Assembly: GCF_000210295.1 (NCBI RefSeq)
Contig: NC_026737.1
Span: 372,001-436,000, forward strand
Reading direction: 5' to 3'
Length of the DNA stretch: 64,000 nucleotides
Source of the DNA: Trypanosoma brucei gambiense DAL972
Taxonomy: Eukaryota > Euglenozoa > Kinetoplastea > Trypanosomatida > Trypanosomatidae
In this document: one piece after another, positions 1 through 10,438 of the stretch
Numbering within the stretch: position 1 is the stretch's first letter
Layout: every line of letters starts with the position of its first letter
Made by a program: the position numbers and the translations under genes
The notes under the pieces: generated by a model
Seen by the model: the letters and a program-made list of their open reading frames with translations, nothing else
Databases searched by the model: none
Told to the model about the DNA's origin: nothing

Positions 1-32
1 TGTTGGTCAACGCTCACAAGGTTGCTGTGCAT
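1..32 (-). CDS. Possible 5' end of the next gene, cut by the window edge
   Basis: A minus-strand ATG at position 32 opens a frame that runs to the window edge (MHSNLVSVDQ). About 60 bases upstream, on the coding strand, are a pyrimidine-rich stretch and several AG dinucleotides that could act as a trans-splice acceptor. Only ten codons are visible, so the product cannot be named and the ATG could be chance. Confidence 0.25.
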   Translation of the reverse strand, partial: MHSNLVSVDQ

Positions 33-473
33 GCAGCGGAGCTTCTTTCAACAGGGGTGGGGAAGTGACCTTCACCCGCTGTTAGTTGCGCTTCAAAAAT
101 AGACTAGTAGGGAGGGAAAAGGAATCCAATATGAAGCGTAGGGGAAGGGAAAGTTGATGAAAGGAGTTGTTCATATGAAGTGCACACCAGTAGCATCAAG
201 CGATGTCCATATTAGACATACAAAGAAAAGGGAACCAAAAACAACAACAACAACAACAGTAGCTCTATTTCCTGCTGCGAGAACTCCGTATCGTTTTAAA
301 TAGGCTCGTTAACGTGTGCTACAGCATCATTTCCATCCGACACTCACCTGACAGGGGTATCATGACGATGAGAAAAATTAGCCACTCATGGCGGGGGAAG
401 TGGGGAACCAAAGTAAAAAACAACAACGATGAGGACAAAGAGGAAAAAAAACACAACTTATCACTCAGCATCC
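33..473. other. Intergenic region downstream of URM1
   Basis: This 441-base stretch follows the URM1 stop on the coding strand and would hold its 3' UTR and the splice and polyadenylation signals for the next gene. A (CAA)n tract lies near 240-260. No gene is seen on either strand. Confidence 0.6.
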
Positions 474-782
474 TCATCCGCCATGCAGTGTGGAGATGAA
501 TTCAACGGTATCACCATCATTTAGCACATAGTCCATCCCACCAACAACTTCTGCATCGCATGAATTCACCAGCACAAGAATGCCCGGACGGAGCGTTTGA
601 CCCGTCTGATCCACGAGAAGATCCGGTCTTTCCTTGACGTAGTTTGTCTTGAGTAACTGCACCAACCCATTGAGGTTCGTCCCCATGGGAACAACGCCAT
701 CCAACTGAAGACTTGTTTGCTTAGCAAAAAGTAACTCACATCCTCCTGCGAACTGCACTGTTATGTGGTTGTGGTGCGACAT
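474..782 (-). CDS. URM1: Ubiquitin-related modifier 1 (URM1)
   Basis: This 102-residue protein ends in Gly-Gly, the diagnostic C-terminus of a ubiquitin-like modifier and sulfur carrier. The body has the beta-grasp pattern of the URM1/MoaD family: an N-terminal strand with FAGGCELLF, a central RPGILVLVNSCD segment, and a closing DGDTVEFISTLHGG. In other eukaryotes the C-terminal thiocarboxylate made by the E1-like enzyme Uba4/MOCS3 supplies sulfur for 2-thiolation of cytosolic tRNA wobble uridines, and it can also be conjugated to proteins. Length matches the usual 99-102 residues. The ATG at 782 is a true ATG with no closer alternative. It is the last complete gene of the minus-strand array in this window, separated from the carboxypeptidase gene by about 3.5 kb of low-complexity DNA. 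Confidence 0.93.
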   Translation of the reverse strand: MSHHNHITVQFAGGCELLFAKQTSLQLDGVVPMGTNLNGLVQLLKTNYVKERPDLLVDQTGQTLRPGILVLVNSCDAEVVGGMDYVLNDGDTVEFISTLHGG

Positions 783-3700
783 TATAATGCGTTTAAGCCA
801 CAGAAACGATTATAAAGATAGACAAAAAAGGTAATATTACACCCCGAGGGAAAACTGTGAATAAAACCAAGTAACGGTCACCCTTTTTGCTATTACTAAT
901 ATATTTACGTTACCGTAACGGTTCGAGAGAAGGAAAACAAATATGGAAAAACAATGTTTGGAGGTGAAGGTGAGGGGTAGCATAACAAATTTACACGTGA
1001 TAAAAGGGGCGGCGAACCAAAACGAGGGAAATCGAAGATTCACCGGTAAAAGAAATGACGTCACGTCAATCGGCCGTCCGGGTGTGTGTGTGTGGGGGGG
1101 GGGGGGAGCGGGGGGAGGGTTCCATTTTGGGGGCCGTTTACTCGATTCGCAGGGAACCCTCGACAATTCCCTCACTATTTTTTTAAATCCAACCGCGCCC
1201 AGGCGAGTTTGTTTAAAATTCGACCCCACTTCTCTCCATGCCAATACACCAGACACCAAACACACACATATATATATATATATATATGTACAAAAACAAA
1301 CACATACATTTGTGTTGCTGCGAGGAATCAGGTGCTGCATGTAAATGCAAATGTAACTGTAACCTTAAAAACCTAGGAAATAGGGCAACAGGGGAAGAGA
1401 GAATATGAATATGAACATGAAGTATAAACATGCGGAAAACAAACAAACAAACAAAAAAAGCAGTGCGGTTCCACTCGAAATAAAAGGATTCGGTAGAGAG
1501 AGAGTGCCGGCGGATGCGGAAACAAAAAGTGCAGTAACAACGAGCCTAGCCTGTAACCATCTTTTTTTTCACACAAACACAAACACGAACACACACAAAA
1601 CCAATAATTCTCTCAGTTTCATCCTCCAACACTGAAAACTTATTCCGCTCAGATGTGAAATGGCGCACAAGCAAACGGGCGCCCAGAAGGCCACATATGT
1701 TCGTAAGCTTATATATAAAAATAAATAAATATAGGCAAACGTATTTTGTTCTAAGTTCACTTTTCCTCCTCTTCAACATGAATTGCAACTTCACAGAGGC
1801 CGTGTAATGATGAAAAAAGAAAAGTGTGAACAGACCCTTCCGTTACGATTCGGAGAGGGAGGGAGGGAAAGGAGAGAGGGGGTTAAGTGCTGATATATGA
1901 GGTGGTGCTGCGCCTTTCAGGGTTCCAGTAATTACTCTCTCATCTCCCACCTCTGACTTCTCATTTTGTTTTTGTTTTTATTTATTTATTTATTTTTTGC
2001 TTTGCTTTGCTTTTATCCTTCCTTTTTTTTCCTTTTATCTTCTTTGAGTTATTTTCTCCTCCCTTTTATATATATTTCCCCCCCCCCCCCCTAGCAGTTC
2101 TCCTCCTAATCGGCTTAATGGGTTTCTCCCTCCCCCTCCTCCCAACACACGAGAAATAAAGCATGACCATGGAGAGGAAACAAACCAAAGAGTGGCACGG
2201 ATCGCAACATAATAAATAAGCAAAAATAAGGTGGAAAAAAAAGGGCAAACAAACTTTATCTATGGCTAAAATAAAAAGAAGAATAGTAACAAAAAAAAAA
2301 ATTAAAATTAAAAAAAACTTATAGCGCAACCACAGGCGTAGTAGACATGAAAAATTGCATACCGTGCCGCCCCATTTTGTCTTTTCCTTCCCTTTTGCCC
2401 ACACCTTTCCTCGTGGCAGCAAAATCCTTCACTCCTCCCCCCTTTTCTTCATCCTACTCTTCCTTCTTTTTTTCTTCCTTCTTCTCATGAATCCACACCT
2501 TATTATTTATTTATTTCTTTTTTTTTTTTTTGCTTTTTCTTTTCCTGTTTTATTTCTTCTGAGCCATATGAGTTAAAAAAGCAGCGACGATAACACCACA
2601 ATATCGATGTGCATTGGAAAAAAAGGGAGAGAGAGGAAAAAAGAAAAAAAAAAAAAGCAAACTCATCACGGCAAACGAGAAATATCCTCATTCAAGTGGC
2701 ATTGGGGTCTTCGTGTTTATTTTTTCTTTTTCTTTTTTTTTTCGTACGTGTCCATTAAGTGGCCCGCTTTGCAGTGGCCGTCCCCACATCTCTCCCTTTT
2801 TTTTTTCTTTAAAAAGAAAAAAAAATCTATTTAGCTGTGCATCACTGTGGCCCATGTTATATATATATATATATATATATAACACATACACTTATACACC
2901 TGCGGCTATGCATCAAATAAAGGCGGGGTATGGGGAAAATACCACCAGAGCCGTCAAATATATTTCACGCATAAATGTACAGGTGAATGTATTCATATAT
3001 ATATTTAACTCCTCCCTCTTACGTTAGCACAAACAGGAAAGTGCAAGAAAAAAAAAAAAAGAAAGAAAGGAAAAAAAAAAGAGATGGAGCAGGCGGGGTT
3101 TTCGTTTCCTGTTTAATTTTTGTATTTTTTTTTTGTTTTCCTTTCCTTTGCTCGTTTCTTCAGAGTCAAATCATGCAGAAATAAATAATGCAGACACGCA
3201 AACACGCACAAGCACCGATGATAATGTACATAAACGTACGAAAACGAATTACATCAAGGAGAGGAAAACCAACCGAGACACAAAAGGGGGGGGGGCACAT
3301 AAAAAGAAGGAAAAAAAAACAGGGAGAGATTCAAAAGGAAAGAAAACACTCGACGGTGAGAGGTGCCGAGGAGGCGTATATACGACCAAAAAACGAAATA
3401 AAAACAAAAACAAAATCAAGTTTAAAGAGACCTGAAGACACATCGCACTGAATTGCGCACGAGATGCGAGATGCGGTCTGCATGTTTTTCTTTTCACACC
3501 ATATATATTTTTTCTAACTGTTCCGACGCATTGTGCCGATGAACTCAAATCAATATAAATAAATAAATATATATATATGTATGAGTACGTGCGCACAAAC
3601 ACGGCAGAGCAGTTATCACATACATGCTGATTAACTCAGCATTGAATAAGTGGAAACCAAACCAAACCAAACCAACCTTCCCTATAAAAAAAAAAACAAC

Positions 3701-4277
3701 AACAACAACAACAACACAATAACAAACAACAGCAATGCGACCTCCCGCCAAACACATGTGATCTTTTTTTTTTTCTTCGTTCCATATTGTTGCGCGGGGA
3801 AGTGATCCCGGACACTCCACTTGTTAGTGGGTGCGAAACACAAAACAAAACAAAAGAAACAGCTACAGAATCAGTACATGTGACCGGAGGTGGCAGGAAA
3901 ACGATGAGCTGCTCAGCAACAAGGACAAAAAACAAAAAGAGGTTAGAAGTTTAAATTTAATTAAAAAAAAAAAGAACAACAACAACAACAACACGAATAG
4001 GAAACAAAACAGTTTCCTTTTTTTATTTTTTGGCCTCCTCCTCCCCAATAAAACCAAATCTCTTACCGCACACACCTCCTCCAACGTACCCGCGCCTCCC
4101 AACAATATTTTCAGTCACTGCATTTCCCCCTCCCCCTTCCCTTTTCACAAGCACACATACCCCCCCCTCCCCCCAAAAAAAAGGGAGGGAGAAAAAACTA
4201 TGAAAACCCAATTCCCTTTCTTTCGCACCACCACCACCACCACCACGGCGATCATCTGAGTGATAATAATAATAATA

Positions 4278-4309
<32 letters not shown>

Positions 4310-4318
4310 CCCCGTGGC
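783..4318. other. Gene-poor low-complexity interval
   Basis: This 3.5 kb stretch between the carboxypeptidase stop and the URM1 start has no convincing gene. It contains TA runs (near 1268-1290, 2861-2882 and 3568-3580), a 13-base G run (1094-1106), a 14-base C run (2078-2091), many T and A homopolymers, and (CAA)n tracts near 3690-3716 and 3976-3994. Open frames here encode only homopolymer-like peptides. Confidence 0.75.
4261..4309. repeat. (AAT)n microsatellite beside the carboxypeptidase stop codon
   Basis: About 16 near-perfect AAT triplets, with two AGT/GT interruptions, end about ten bases from the TGA of the downstream-reading carboxypeptidase gene. On the coding strand this is (ATT)n at the very start of its 3' UTR. 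Confidence 0.9.
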
Positions 4319-6640
4319 TCAAGAGAATGAAGTGCGATTGGCCCCCAGTAGACCCCTCCGCCCTGCAGCAGTTGCAACGCTGGTGCCACTTCCAGCGACT
4401 ACGATGCCGGTGTTGGGATTACAAAAGGAGCGTAGAGGACCTGATCCACTTCCTCCTGACACTATCATTGCCCGCCTCACCATTCCGCATACAAATGAGC
4501 GAGGCGGCATCGATGGGTGAGTGTGTGACAACAACTGAACCGCCTGATCATATGGAAGAAAACTCGGAACCCCCTTAACCGTTAGAGGCGGAAATACCCG
4601 ACCATCTTTAATGGTGATCGCTTCAGGAAGCTCTTCTGCCTTCATCGCATCCATCACAGTAACGAGTGGGTCACCGGTGGAGTCACGCGCGAGTGCTACC
4701 TGACCACCATTCATGAACGCTAACTTGAAGTAACGCTCCGCTATTTCTATTTGTAACTGCCGTTGCAGAGCCATCAGTAAACCTCTTGGGTTATGGTACG
4801 CAGTAGCAGTTAGACGGCTCATCGGGTTCCATCCCTTCAAGTCAAGTAGTGCCACAAGAAGTGCCTTTCCAACATCTCCAAACATTGCAGTGGTATACCG
4901 AGGACATGTCCCATTTTGCTGCACTTCAGCCTCCTCAACTGGTGAATTCATGAGAGCTGCGACACCGTTAAGAGCGTTTCCCACGACATGAGAAGCCTCA
5001 ATCGTGTAGCTATGAATCATACCGGTTCTTTGATATAACGTCACTCGGCTAGAATTGTCGCGACCCTCACCCGTCTTTCCCGTAGCAAACATGTTCGCCT
5101 CAGAGAAGTTGCATGACTGAAATTCAAAGTAAGGTGTATTCAAGGACACAAGCTTTGTGTACAAGAGGCATTGCAACAGCTCCGGTGCATCCATCGAGTT
5201 CCCATAGAAGAACATCCCGCGCTTGTTGGAGTGGGCGTGCATATCAATGAACAAGGCGAGTTTCCCCTTTGTTTCGCTGAGGGAATCCAACAAACCTCTA
5301 ATATGATACGGTGCCGGGTGACGACGCTTAGATGGTGTTCTATATGCGCGGTTAAGGTTCACACCCTCTGTGTCGACGCGTGTGTGACCACGTGCTACAC
5401 CATCGGGATTAATCATTGGCACAATATAAAACACAAAGTGTGAACGCAGCGCTTCTGCACGCGGGTCGCCTTTGTTAAGAAGGAACTCAATGCAGCCGTG
5501 CATCATGTGGCTCGACGGGCATTCCCCCGGATGCACACGCGCCGTGAGAACAACAGCGAGCTTTCCAGAAAACAAGTGAGGGCGGGACGTCTCACCTCGT
5601 ACAGAAGAATACGGTGCCTCACCGTTGCTAAATAGAGGAACACGTTTCTCAGAAACACCAAGATAGTCCGTGATGGTAAGCAAATCAACGTTCAATCCAT
5701 CTAATGACTTGCACAATATCTCATGAGAGAAGTATACGTCTGTAGTATAGGGCGTAGCCTTGCCGCTTCCAGACAGTTCACTAACATCCGTGGTATCCAT
5801 AATTCCAGATGCCAGCTGCTTCCAAACTTTAATATTTTGTTGCAGAGTTGTATAGGAATACGGATGATTACTGGCCACGTAGATAGCTGGGCATTGCGGA
5901 TGACCTAGCGGATATGGTGACTTGAGAGGTGTCTCAGCATCAATGCGGACATCGAATGTTAAGTTCATTGCGACATATTGATCCTTCTTTTTCTTTTTTG
6001 TTCCTGTTTGCCCACCAGCAACCGTTAGATCGTTAATTTCTGGCATACCACCTTCTGAGCAACCCTTCGCCTCGGCATCCTCATCGCCACCGTACGCCTC
6101 CGGTTCCCCGTCACCTCCCTTCTTTGCCCAAGGTTTTAACACAAATCCCGGGTAGCCGGGCGTTGGTGGCATCACTTCTAATGGCGTAACTATAGCACGA
6201 CCGGGAAGGCGGCAGTACTGCGGTTTCCCTGGGCAGACGGAGACGACGGGCATCCAACCGTATGTAAACATTTTGCAGTGCATCATACCCACAAAGGTAA
6301 AAGCAAGTACGCAACCTTTAGTTCCACCACGAATGGCAAAGTGAAACCACTGACGGTTGTTGGTTTGCTGAGGGGAATTACCACAGTCGGGAGCAGTGTA
6401 CATCAGGTAACGAAAAGGTCCCGTGCGTTCAACCTGAATCAAATTCCCACTGTCAAATTTTGAGGAGAACGAAAGACCATCCTCCGGGAACTCAAACTCC
6501 CGCTGGTTGTTTGGTGGTGGTGAGGGCGCCCAATTGGCTGGATCCTCTTCCCTGGCGTCTCCCAACCCCGTGCCACGGGCCGCCCCCGCAAGCGGTTCAC
6601 TGTTAATAAGACTTTTCTGCACCTTTGCTTCTACCATCAT
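4319..6640 (-). CDS. Cytosolic carboxypeptidase (M14, CCP/Nna1-like)
   Basis: A 773-residue metallocarboxypeptidase of family M14. Residues about 45-150 match the CCP-specific N-terminal beta-sandwich (QWFHFAIRG, then FTYGWMPVVSVCPG). The catalytic domain has the zinc ligands HPGE (H370, E373) and H468 in FIDMHAH, the substrate-binding NPDGVARGHTR and NLNRAY segments, and the catalytic glutamate E548 in SYTIEAS. Known CCPs remove glutamates from tubulin C-termini and from polyglutamate side chains, so a role in microtubule or flagellar tubulin processing is likely. This is inference from the family. A charged insert at about 170-222, with a lysine run and an acidic stretch, lies between the two domains and is probably a flexible linker. 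Start: ATG at 6640, with a second ATG immediately after. The stop abuts an (AAT)n repeat. Confidence 0.9.
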   Translation of the reverse strand: MMVEAKVQKSLINSEPLAGAARGTGLGDAREEDPANWAPSPPPNNQREFEFPEDGLSFSSKFDSGNLIQVERTGPFRYLMYTAPDCGNSPQQTNNRQWFHFAIRGGTKGCVLAFTFVGMMHCKMFTYGWMPVVSVCPGKPQYCRLPGRAIVTPLEVMPPTPGYPGFVLKPWAKKGGDGEPEAYGGDEDAEAKGCSEGGMPEINDLTVAGGQTGTKKKKKDQYVAMNLTFDVRIDAETPLKSPYPLGHPQCPAIYVASNHPYSYTTLQQNIKVWKQLASGIMDTTDVSELSGSGKATPYTTDVYFSHEILCKSLDGLNVDLLTITDYLGVSEKRVPLFSNGEAPYSSVRGETSRPHLFSGKLAVVLTARVHPGECPSSHMMHGCIEFLLNKGDPRAEALRSHFVFYIVPMINPDGVARGHTRVDTEGVNLNRAYRTPSKRRHPAPYHIRGLLDSLSETKGKLALFIDMHAHSNKRGMFFYGNSMDAPELLQCLLYTKLVSLNTPYFEFQSCNFSEANMFATGKTGEGRDNSSRVTLYQRTGMIHSYTIEASHVVGNALNGVAALMNSPVEEAEVQQNGTCPRYTTAMFGDVGKALLVALLDLKGWNPMSRLTATAYHNPRGLLMALQRQLQIEIAERYFKLAFMNGGQVALARDSTGDPLVTVMDAMKAEELPEAITIKDGRVFPPLTVKGVPSFLPYDQAVQLLSHTHPSMPPRSFVCGMVRRAMIVSGGSGSGPLRSFCNPNTGIVVAGSGTSVATAAGRRGLLGANRTSFS

Positions 6641-7046
6641 ATTACTATATTCGTACAGACCAGTTTGTTTGCACCGTTTAAAGTTCTCTCTGTTCTCCTC
6701 CTTTTGTTTTACCTCTACTCACACTTAAGTACTTTTGTTGTTATAACTTCTATTTTCTGTTACTTAACCCCTCACCTCCTCCAATGAACGGGTCGACGTG
6801 ATTAATTATGGCTGCGGCTCACAGAGCCCCTCCAAGTTACGTATGTTTGTGCCTCCCTTTTATCTGTTTACCTACCTACCTCAACGTGTAGAACAAGTTG
6901 TGTGGATGGAGTTGGTCCAAACAGGGGAGTGAAAAAAAAAAAAAGAGCTCTACGCGCAGAGAAAAGAGAATGATAAAGTTTTAGAAGTGAAATACCAAAA
7001 AGCACGTGTGGGAAAGTTGTCCCACGCTACCAGTTTGGGAGCAACG

Positions 7047-7205
7047 TTACACATACGTTCTTCCTACCACTTGTTGAACGAAACTTAAGGTAGTAATAAA
7101 TCCTTTTACGTTTGCATCCCCCTCTCCCTTACCGCTGTTGTCCCTCTTTGCTTCCAGCTGAGGTGAGGAGGGACCGAAGGCGAGCCTCACAACTTCACCA
7201 CCCAT
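7047..7205 (-). CDS. Candidate small protein, 52 residues, unknown
   Basis: A short frame starts at ATG 7205 (MGGEVVRLAFGPSSPQ...) and ends at TAA 7047. I do not recognise it. It has mixed, non-repetitive composition, unlike the surrounding low-complexity frames. It begins 13 bases after a CAG preceded by a good pyrimidine tract on the coding strand, which is the layout of a trans-spliced trypanosome mRNA. The longer open frame upstream begins at GTG and is only the translated pyrimidine tract. It could instead be an upstream ORF in the 5' leader of the carboxypeptidase mRNA, or chance. No domain, signal peptide or membrane segment is obvious. Confidence 0.4.
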   Translation of the reverse strand: MGGEVVRLAFGPSSPQLEAKRDNSGKGEGDANVKGFITTLSFVQQVVGRTYV

Positions 7206-7218
7206 ACTTAACGCACCA

Positions 7219-7265
7219 CTGAGTACCAAAGAATAGGCAAAGCCAAAAGAAAGTGAAGAAAAGTG
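7219..7265 (-). promoter_or_regulatory. Putative trans-splice acceptor and polypyrimidine tract
   Basis: On the minus strand a run rich in C and T (about 7265 to 7225) leads to a CAG whose AG is at 7220-7219, 13 bases before the ATG at 7205. This matches the usual trypanosomatid acceptor: a pyrimidine tract, then the first AG. Confidence 0.5.
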
Positions 7266-7492
7266 GTCCACGGACTAAAAAAAAAGGTTAATCGACACCA
7301 CTCACCTCATTTATTTTTCCATAACAATGTTGCCACTTCCCTGACGTCTTCCCTCCTCTTGCGTCCTGGTCGCGGGCATCACATAAACCGCAGTTGTTGT
7401 TTTTTCAAATTAACCCAGCGTCGTGCAGAGAAGGGAAGCATGAGGATTGGGAAGAAAGGACAGCGAATGGAAACAAACACCAATGGACATAC

Positions 7493-9229
7493 TTACTTAC
7501 GCCAACCCCAACTCCACTTCCAACGCGACCCCTCATCGGCGGCCTCCGCCCCGTCTCCTTTTGTTTCGGCGGCCGCGGGGACCTCGCTTGTTGGGTAGTC
7601 GACATACGTGGAAGCAATATCCACAAAAACAGGTTTACACGGCACTGCCTGATAATCTGGTGGAAACTTAATGACATTGTGCGCTACTGCCACCTCATCA
7701 CCCGCATCTACAAGGTAGGGCACAAAGGCCTGTCGCTTCTTGTTTTCCTCTCCAATCCCCGCCACGGAAGACAACAAAGTTGATGAGGCGAGACGAAGTG
7801 CGGATTTCTCCACGAGGAGGCGCAAGTTCTCTACAGTTGGTGTCGATGGTATCCCGTCAAGAACTGACAGAGCGGCCTTGTAGCAATTTTGAGCCCTCTC
7901 GCTCTCCTTCGTAATGCGCCAGCTCTCCCCTAAATACAGGAGTTTGCCCGCACGGCATAAGGCAGAGTTTTCTTCCACGTCAGATCGACCATCGACACCG
8001 GGTAGCATTTCCATATCTCCAATCGTTTCCAACGCCGCATCGTAGAGGCGAACAATCTCCATGGGAGAGGCGTATTGCGATGGCTGGATTTCCTTTCGGC
8101 TCTTCCCACCAGCAATACCACCAGTGCCAACTCCGGAAATTACGCTAACAGTGCGGGCGCTGCGATCAACGTTATTGCCACTAAGGCATTTCTCCGTTGC
8201 ATGAAAACGGCGCGCGTGCACCTCCACCATGAAAAGAGTACGCTGCAACGTTTCGTATGAGACTTGGAATATCAAGTAATGCACCAAAAGTTGTAGCTCC
8301 GTCTTTTGTTTCTCATCCGAAAGCGTTCTCAAGTCCTTGCGGGCATGAGCTAAGGCGTCATTAAGAGATCCAATGCGCCGGTCCATAAGGTCGAGTGCTC
8401 GGTTCTGAAGCCCGACGGGAATGAGAGAACTGGCCTCAGTCGCCTTCGCCTTTGCTGCCTCCACATTGACCGCCCGTGCACCCCGCAACGCATCCCTCAC
8501 TTTGATTGAAGCAACATTTAGCTGCCGGTTATTCCATTCGATGGTAGTGGCGCCAATGCTTTCGGGAGTGTCCTCGAGGCTAAGGTTTGGTTTGTACGAC
8601 GAGGGATCCTCACCCAGTCGAAGCATGCAGAACACCACGCGATCGTCCAACTCCGTTACCTTCGAAAAGATAAGCGATAGCTGCTCAGGGTTGCTACACT
8701 TCCGCAGTTCGTAGTACAGCTCACGGGAATCACGGAAGTGGTCCCTCGCCTCTGCCATTAGCCCATGTGCTGCAGCCGCACGTCCCTTAACTTCCAGTAC
8801 GTAAGCCGAAACCTCTTTCTGAAGTCTCTCATTTGCAACAACCTGCGCAATGGCCTGCAGCTTCGTAGCCCACTTTACCGACTTGTTCAGCCGCTTCCTA
8901 TATTGACATTTCGGTGGAATACCGCCAGGAGGCTTTGCCTCGGTCCCTTCAGCACTGCTGGCGGTGCGATGTTTCTCCTGCATATCTTCCGCAGCCGCCC
9001 AACATCTCTCTGCACAGAGAATCAGCAGTTGCAAGTGCTCGGGCTTCGTCGCGTTATGAGACGTAACTTCCTTCTGTTGGAATTTCTTTGTATTCTGCAG
9101 CATTCCAAGCTGACCACGAAGTGTTGAGAGCCGATTCGTGGTGTAGCACCGGTAACGTGCATAGTCCTCGGCACGCAGCCCATGTTGGAGTTGAATCTCC
9201 TTTAGGAACAACAGTAGATCAAAGTCCAT
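7493..9229 (-). CDS. SRP68: Signal recognition particle subunit SRP68
   Basis: The 578-residue product starts with the SRP68 RNA-binding signature: an alpha-helical segment with LLLFLKEIQLQHGLRAEDYA, followed by YARYRCYTTNRLSTLR and a lysine-bearing segment before LLILCAERCWA. Animal SRP68 has the equivalent QQHGLRHGDFQRYR region, and lengths are comparable (about 600 residues). The rest is helical and TPR-like, with a run of YKAALSVLDG-type helices near residues 440-460. SRP68 binds the 7SL RNA three-way junction and SRP72, and helps the particle target nascent secretory and membrane proteins to the ER. The start is an ATG at 9229, followed downstream in the gene by no better candidate. The C-terminus is short and charged, ending in WKWSWGWRK, an unusual Trp/Lys tail. 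Confidence 0.85.
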   Translation of the reverse strand: MDFDLLLFLKEIQLQHGLRAEDYARYRCYTTNRLSTLRGQLGMLQNTKKFQQKEVTSHNATKPEHLQLLILCAERCWAAAEDMQEKHRTASSAEGTEAKPPGGIPPKCQYRKRLNKSVKWATKLQAIAQVVANERLQKEVSAYVLEVKGRAAAAHGLMAEARDHFRDSRELYYELRKCSNPEQLSLIFSKVTELDDRVVFCMLRLGEDPSSYKPNLSLEDTPESIGATTIEWNNRQLNVASIKVRDALRGARAVNVEAAKAKATEASSLIPVGLQNRALDLMDRRIGSLNDALAHARKDLRTLSDEKQKTELQLLVHYLIFQVSYETLQRTLFMVEVHARRFHATEKCLSGNNVDRSARTVSVISGVGTGGIAGGKSRKEIQPSQYASPMEIVRLYDAALETIGDMEMLPGVDGRSDVEENSALCRAGKLLYLGESWRITKESERAQNCYKAALSVLDGIPSTPTVENLRLLVEKSALRLASSTLLSSVAGIGEENKKRQAFVPYLVDAGDEVAVAHNVIKFPPDYQAVPCKPVFVDIASTYVDYPTSEVPAAAETKGDGAEAADEGSRWKWSWGWRK

Positions 9230-9934
9230 TGTGTGTGTGTGTGCGTATGTGTGTGGGTTGCAATCGCCTATATCGGGTTTAATATGCTTTTCTTACTTCC
9301 CTTTGTTGTACTTTTACCTTTCTTATCTTACCTTACTCCAACCTTCTTGTCCTGGTGCGGGTGGACTCCACAACCCACGACATAAACGCGAGAAAATACA
9401 AGGCAAGAGAAACAACATAAAACGGGACAAAGGATTTATTAATGAGTAAAGGATGACAGTCGTCCTCACTGCATAACGAACAGAACAAAAAAAAATGTGA
9501 TTCAACACTGACCCGGTCAACGGGACGGGGAATCACATTTCTTCTTTTTTTCTTTTTGTACGTTTTTTGTGTGATTTTTTTTTATTTGTGAAATTATTTT
9601 CCGAAACAAAAAATAAAATTGAAAAGTAATTAAGAGAAGTCTTACTCCATCATACTACCCCGTACAGGTATAGGGACCAGTGCAAGCGGCAACAAAGAGG
9701 AAAGAAGCCAAAAGAGAGAGAGAGAAGGTAGGGAGAGAAAAAAAGGGAAGGAACGTTCAGTGATTGGTATTCCTCCTCCCCCCCCCCAAACACACACACA
9801 CACACACGCATATTCCTTACCTATTTCACTTACCCATTTCTTCTTCTTCTTCTCATTATTATTGTTTTACCTTTCCCCTTCCTCTTTATCCCTCTCTGGC
9901 CATTCCATGTATGTATGCCCAACAGCGCCTTCTT
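9230..9934. other. Intergenic region between eS19 and SRP68 genes
   Basis: This 705-base region carries a (GT)n-like run next to the SRP68 start (9230-9256), a 10-base C run (9778-9787) and a short (CA)n run (9789-9808). No gene is seen. Confidence 0.6.
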
Positions 9935-10438
9935 TTACTTTGCCTTTGTCTCAGCGCCCATCTTGCGGAGGGCAATCTTGAAGGCAATGGTGTCTGCCAC
10001 CTTGCGACCGAGTTTAGTAACACGATGGCCAGCTCCCTTGCATTTCTCAAGCAATTCCAACTTGGTGAGGCTCTTGCAACACCAGTGAAGGAGACCTTTT
10101 GAAGCGCGAGTTGTAATCTCAGGACGGCTTCCGCGGTTTTTCTTGCTGGAGAAGCGCTTACTGAGGCCACCATATCCCACACCAGGGCGCAGGTACACCG
10201 CACGGAGCACAGCGGCGCAACGGATGTAATACCAGTCGGGATTCTGCGGGGCGCGCTCGCGGCCGTGTGAAGTCTTGACAATTTCTGCACAGTTTGGTAC
10301 CATCATTTTACCCTCCTGCTTGAAATGTTGGCTGCAGATCTTCACCCAGCGCCATGGGTGAACATCACGCAGAGTCGCGCCCTTCTTCTTTCCGATGCGG
10401 CGGATCTTGGAATTAGCCTTTGTGCGAGCGACAGCCAT
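9935..10438 (-). CDS. RPS19: 40S ribosomal protein S19 (eS19)
   Basis: A 167-residue basic protein with the eS19 core: DVHPWRWVKICSQHFKQEGK, VPNCAEIVKTS, then DWYYIRCAAVLRAVYLRPGVG, the family hallmark around the YxRxA and YLRxGxG motifs. RASKGLLHWCCKSLTKLELLEK and a C-terminal GRKVADTIAFKI segment follow. eS19 sits in the 40S head and is needed for 18S rRNA maturation. The protein is about 20 residues longer than the human form because of basic N-terminal and C-terminal extensions, as is usual for kinetoplastid ribosomal proteins. The ATG at 10438 is preceded on the coding strand by a short A-rich leader, and a T/C tract lies 60-90 bases upstream. Confidence 0.96.
   Translation of the reverse strand: MAVARTKANSKIRRIGKKKGATLRDVHPWRWVKICSQHFKQEGKMMVPNCAEIVKTSHGRERAPQNPDWYYIRCAAVLRAVYLRPGVGYGGLSKRFSSKKNRGSRPEITTRASKGLLHWCCKSLTKLELLEKCKGAGHRVTKLGRKVADTIAFKIALRKMGAETKAK

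Larger units (their letters stand above)
6641..7492. other. Intergenic region between SRP68 and carboxypeptidase genes
   Basis: This region holds a candidate small ORF (7047-7205) and, on the coding strand, two pyrimidine tracts: one at about 7225-7265 just before that ORF, and a T run at about 6932-6946 that probably precedes the carboxypeptidase splice acceptor. Nothing else is evident. Confidence 0.6.
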
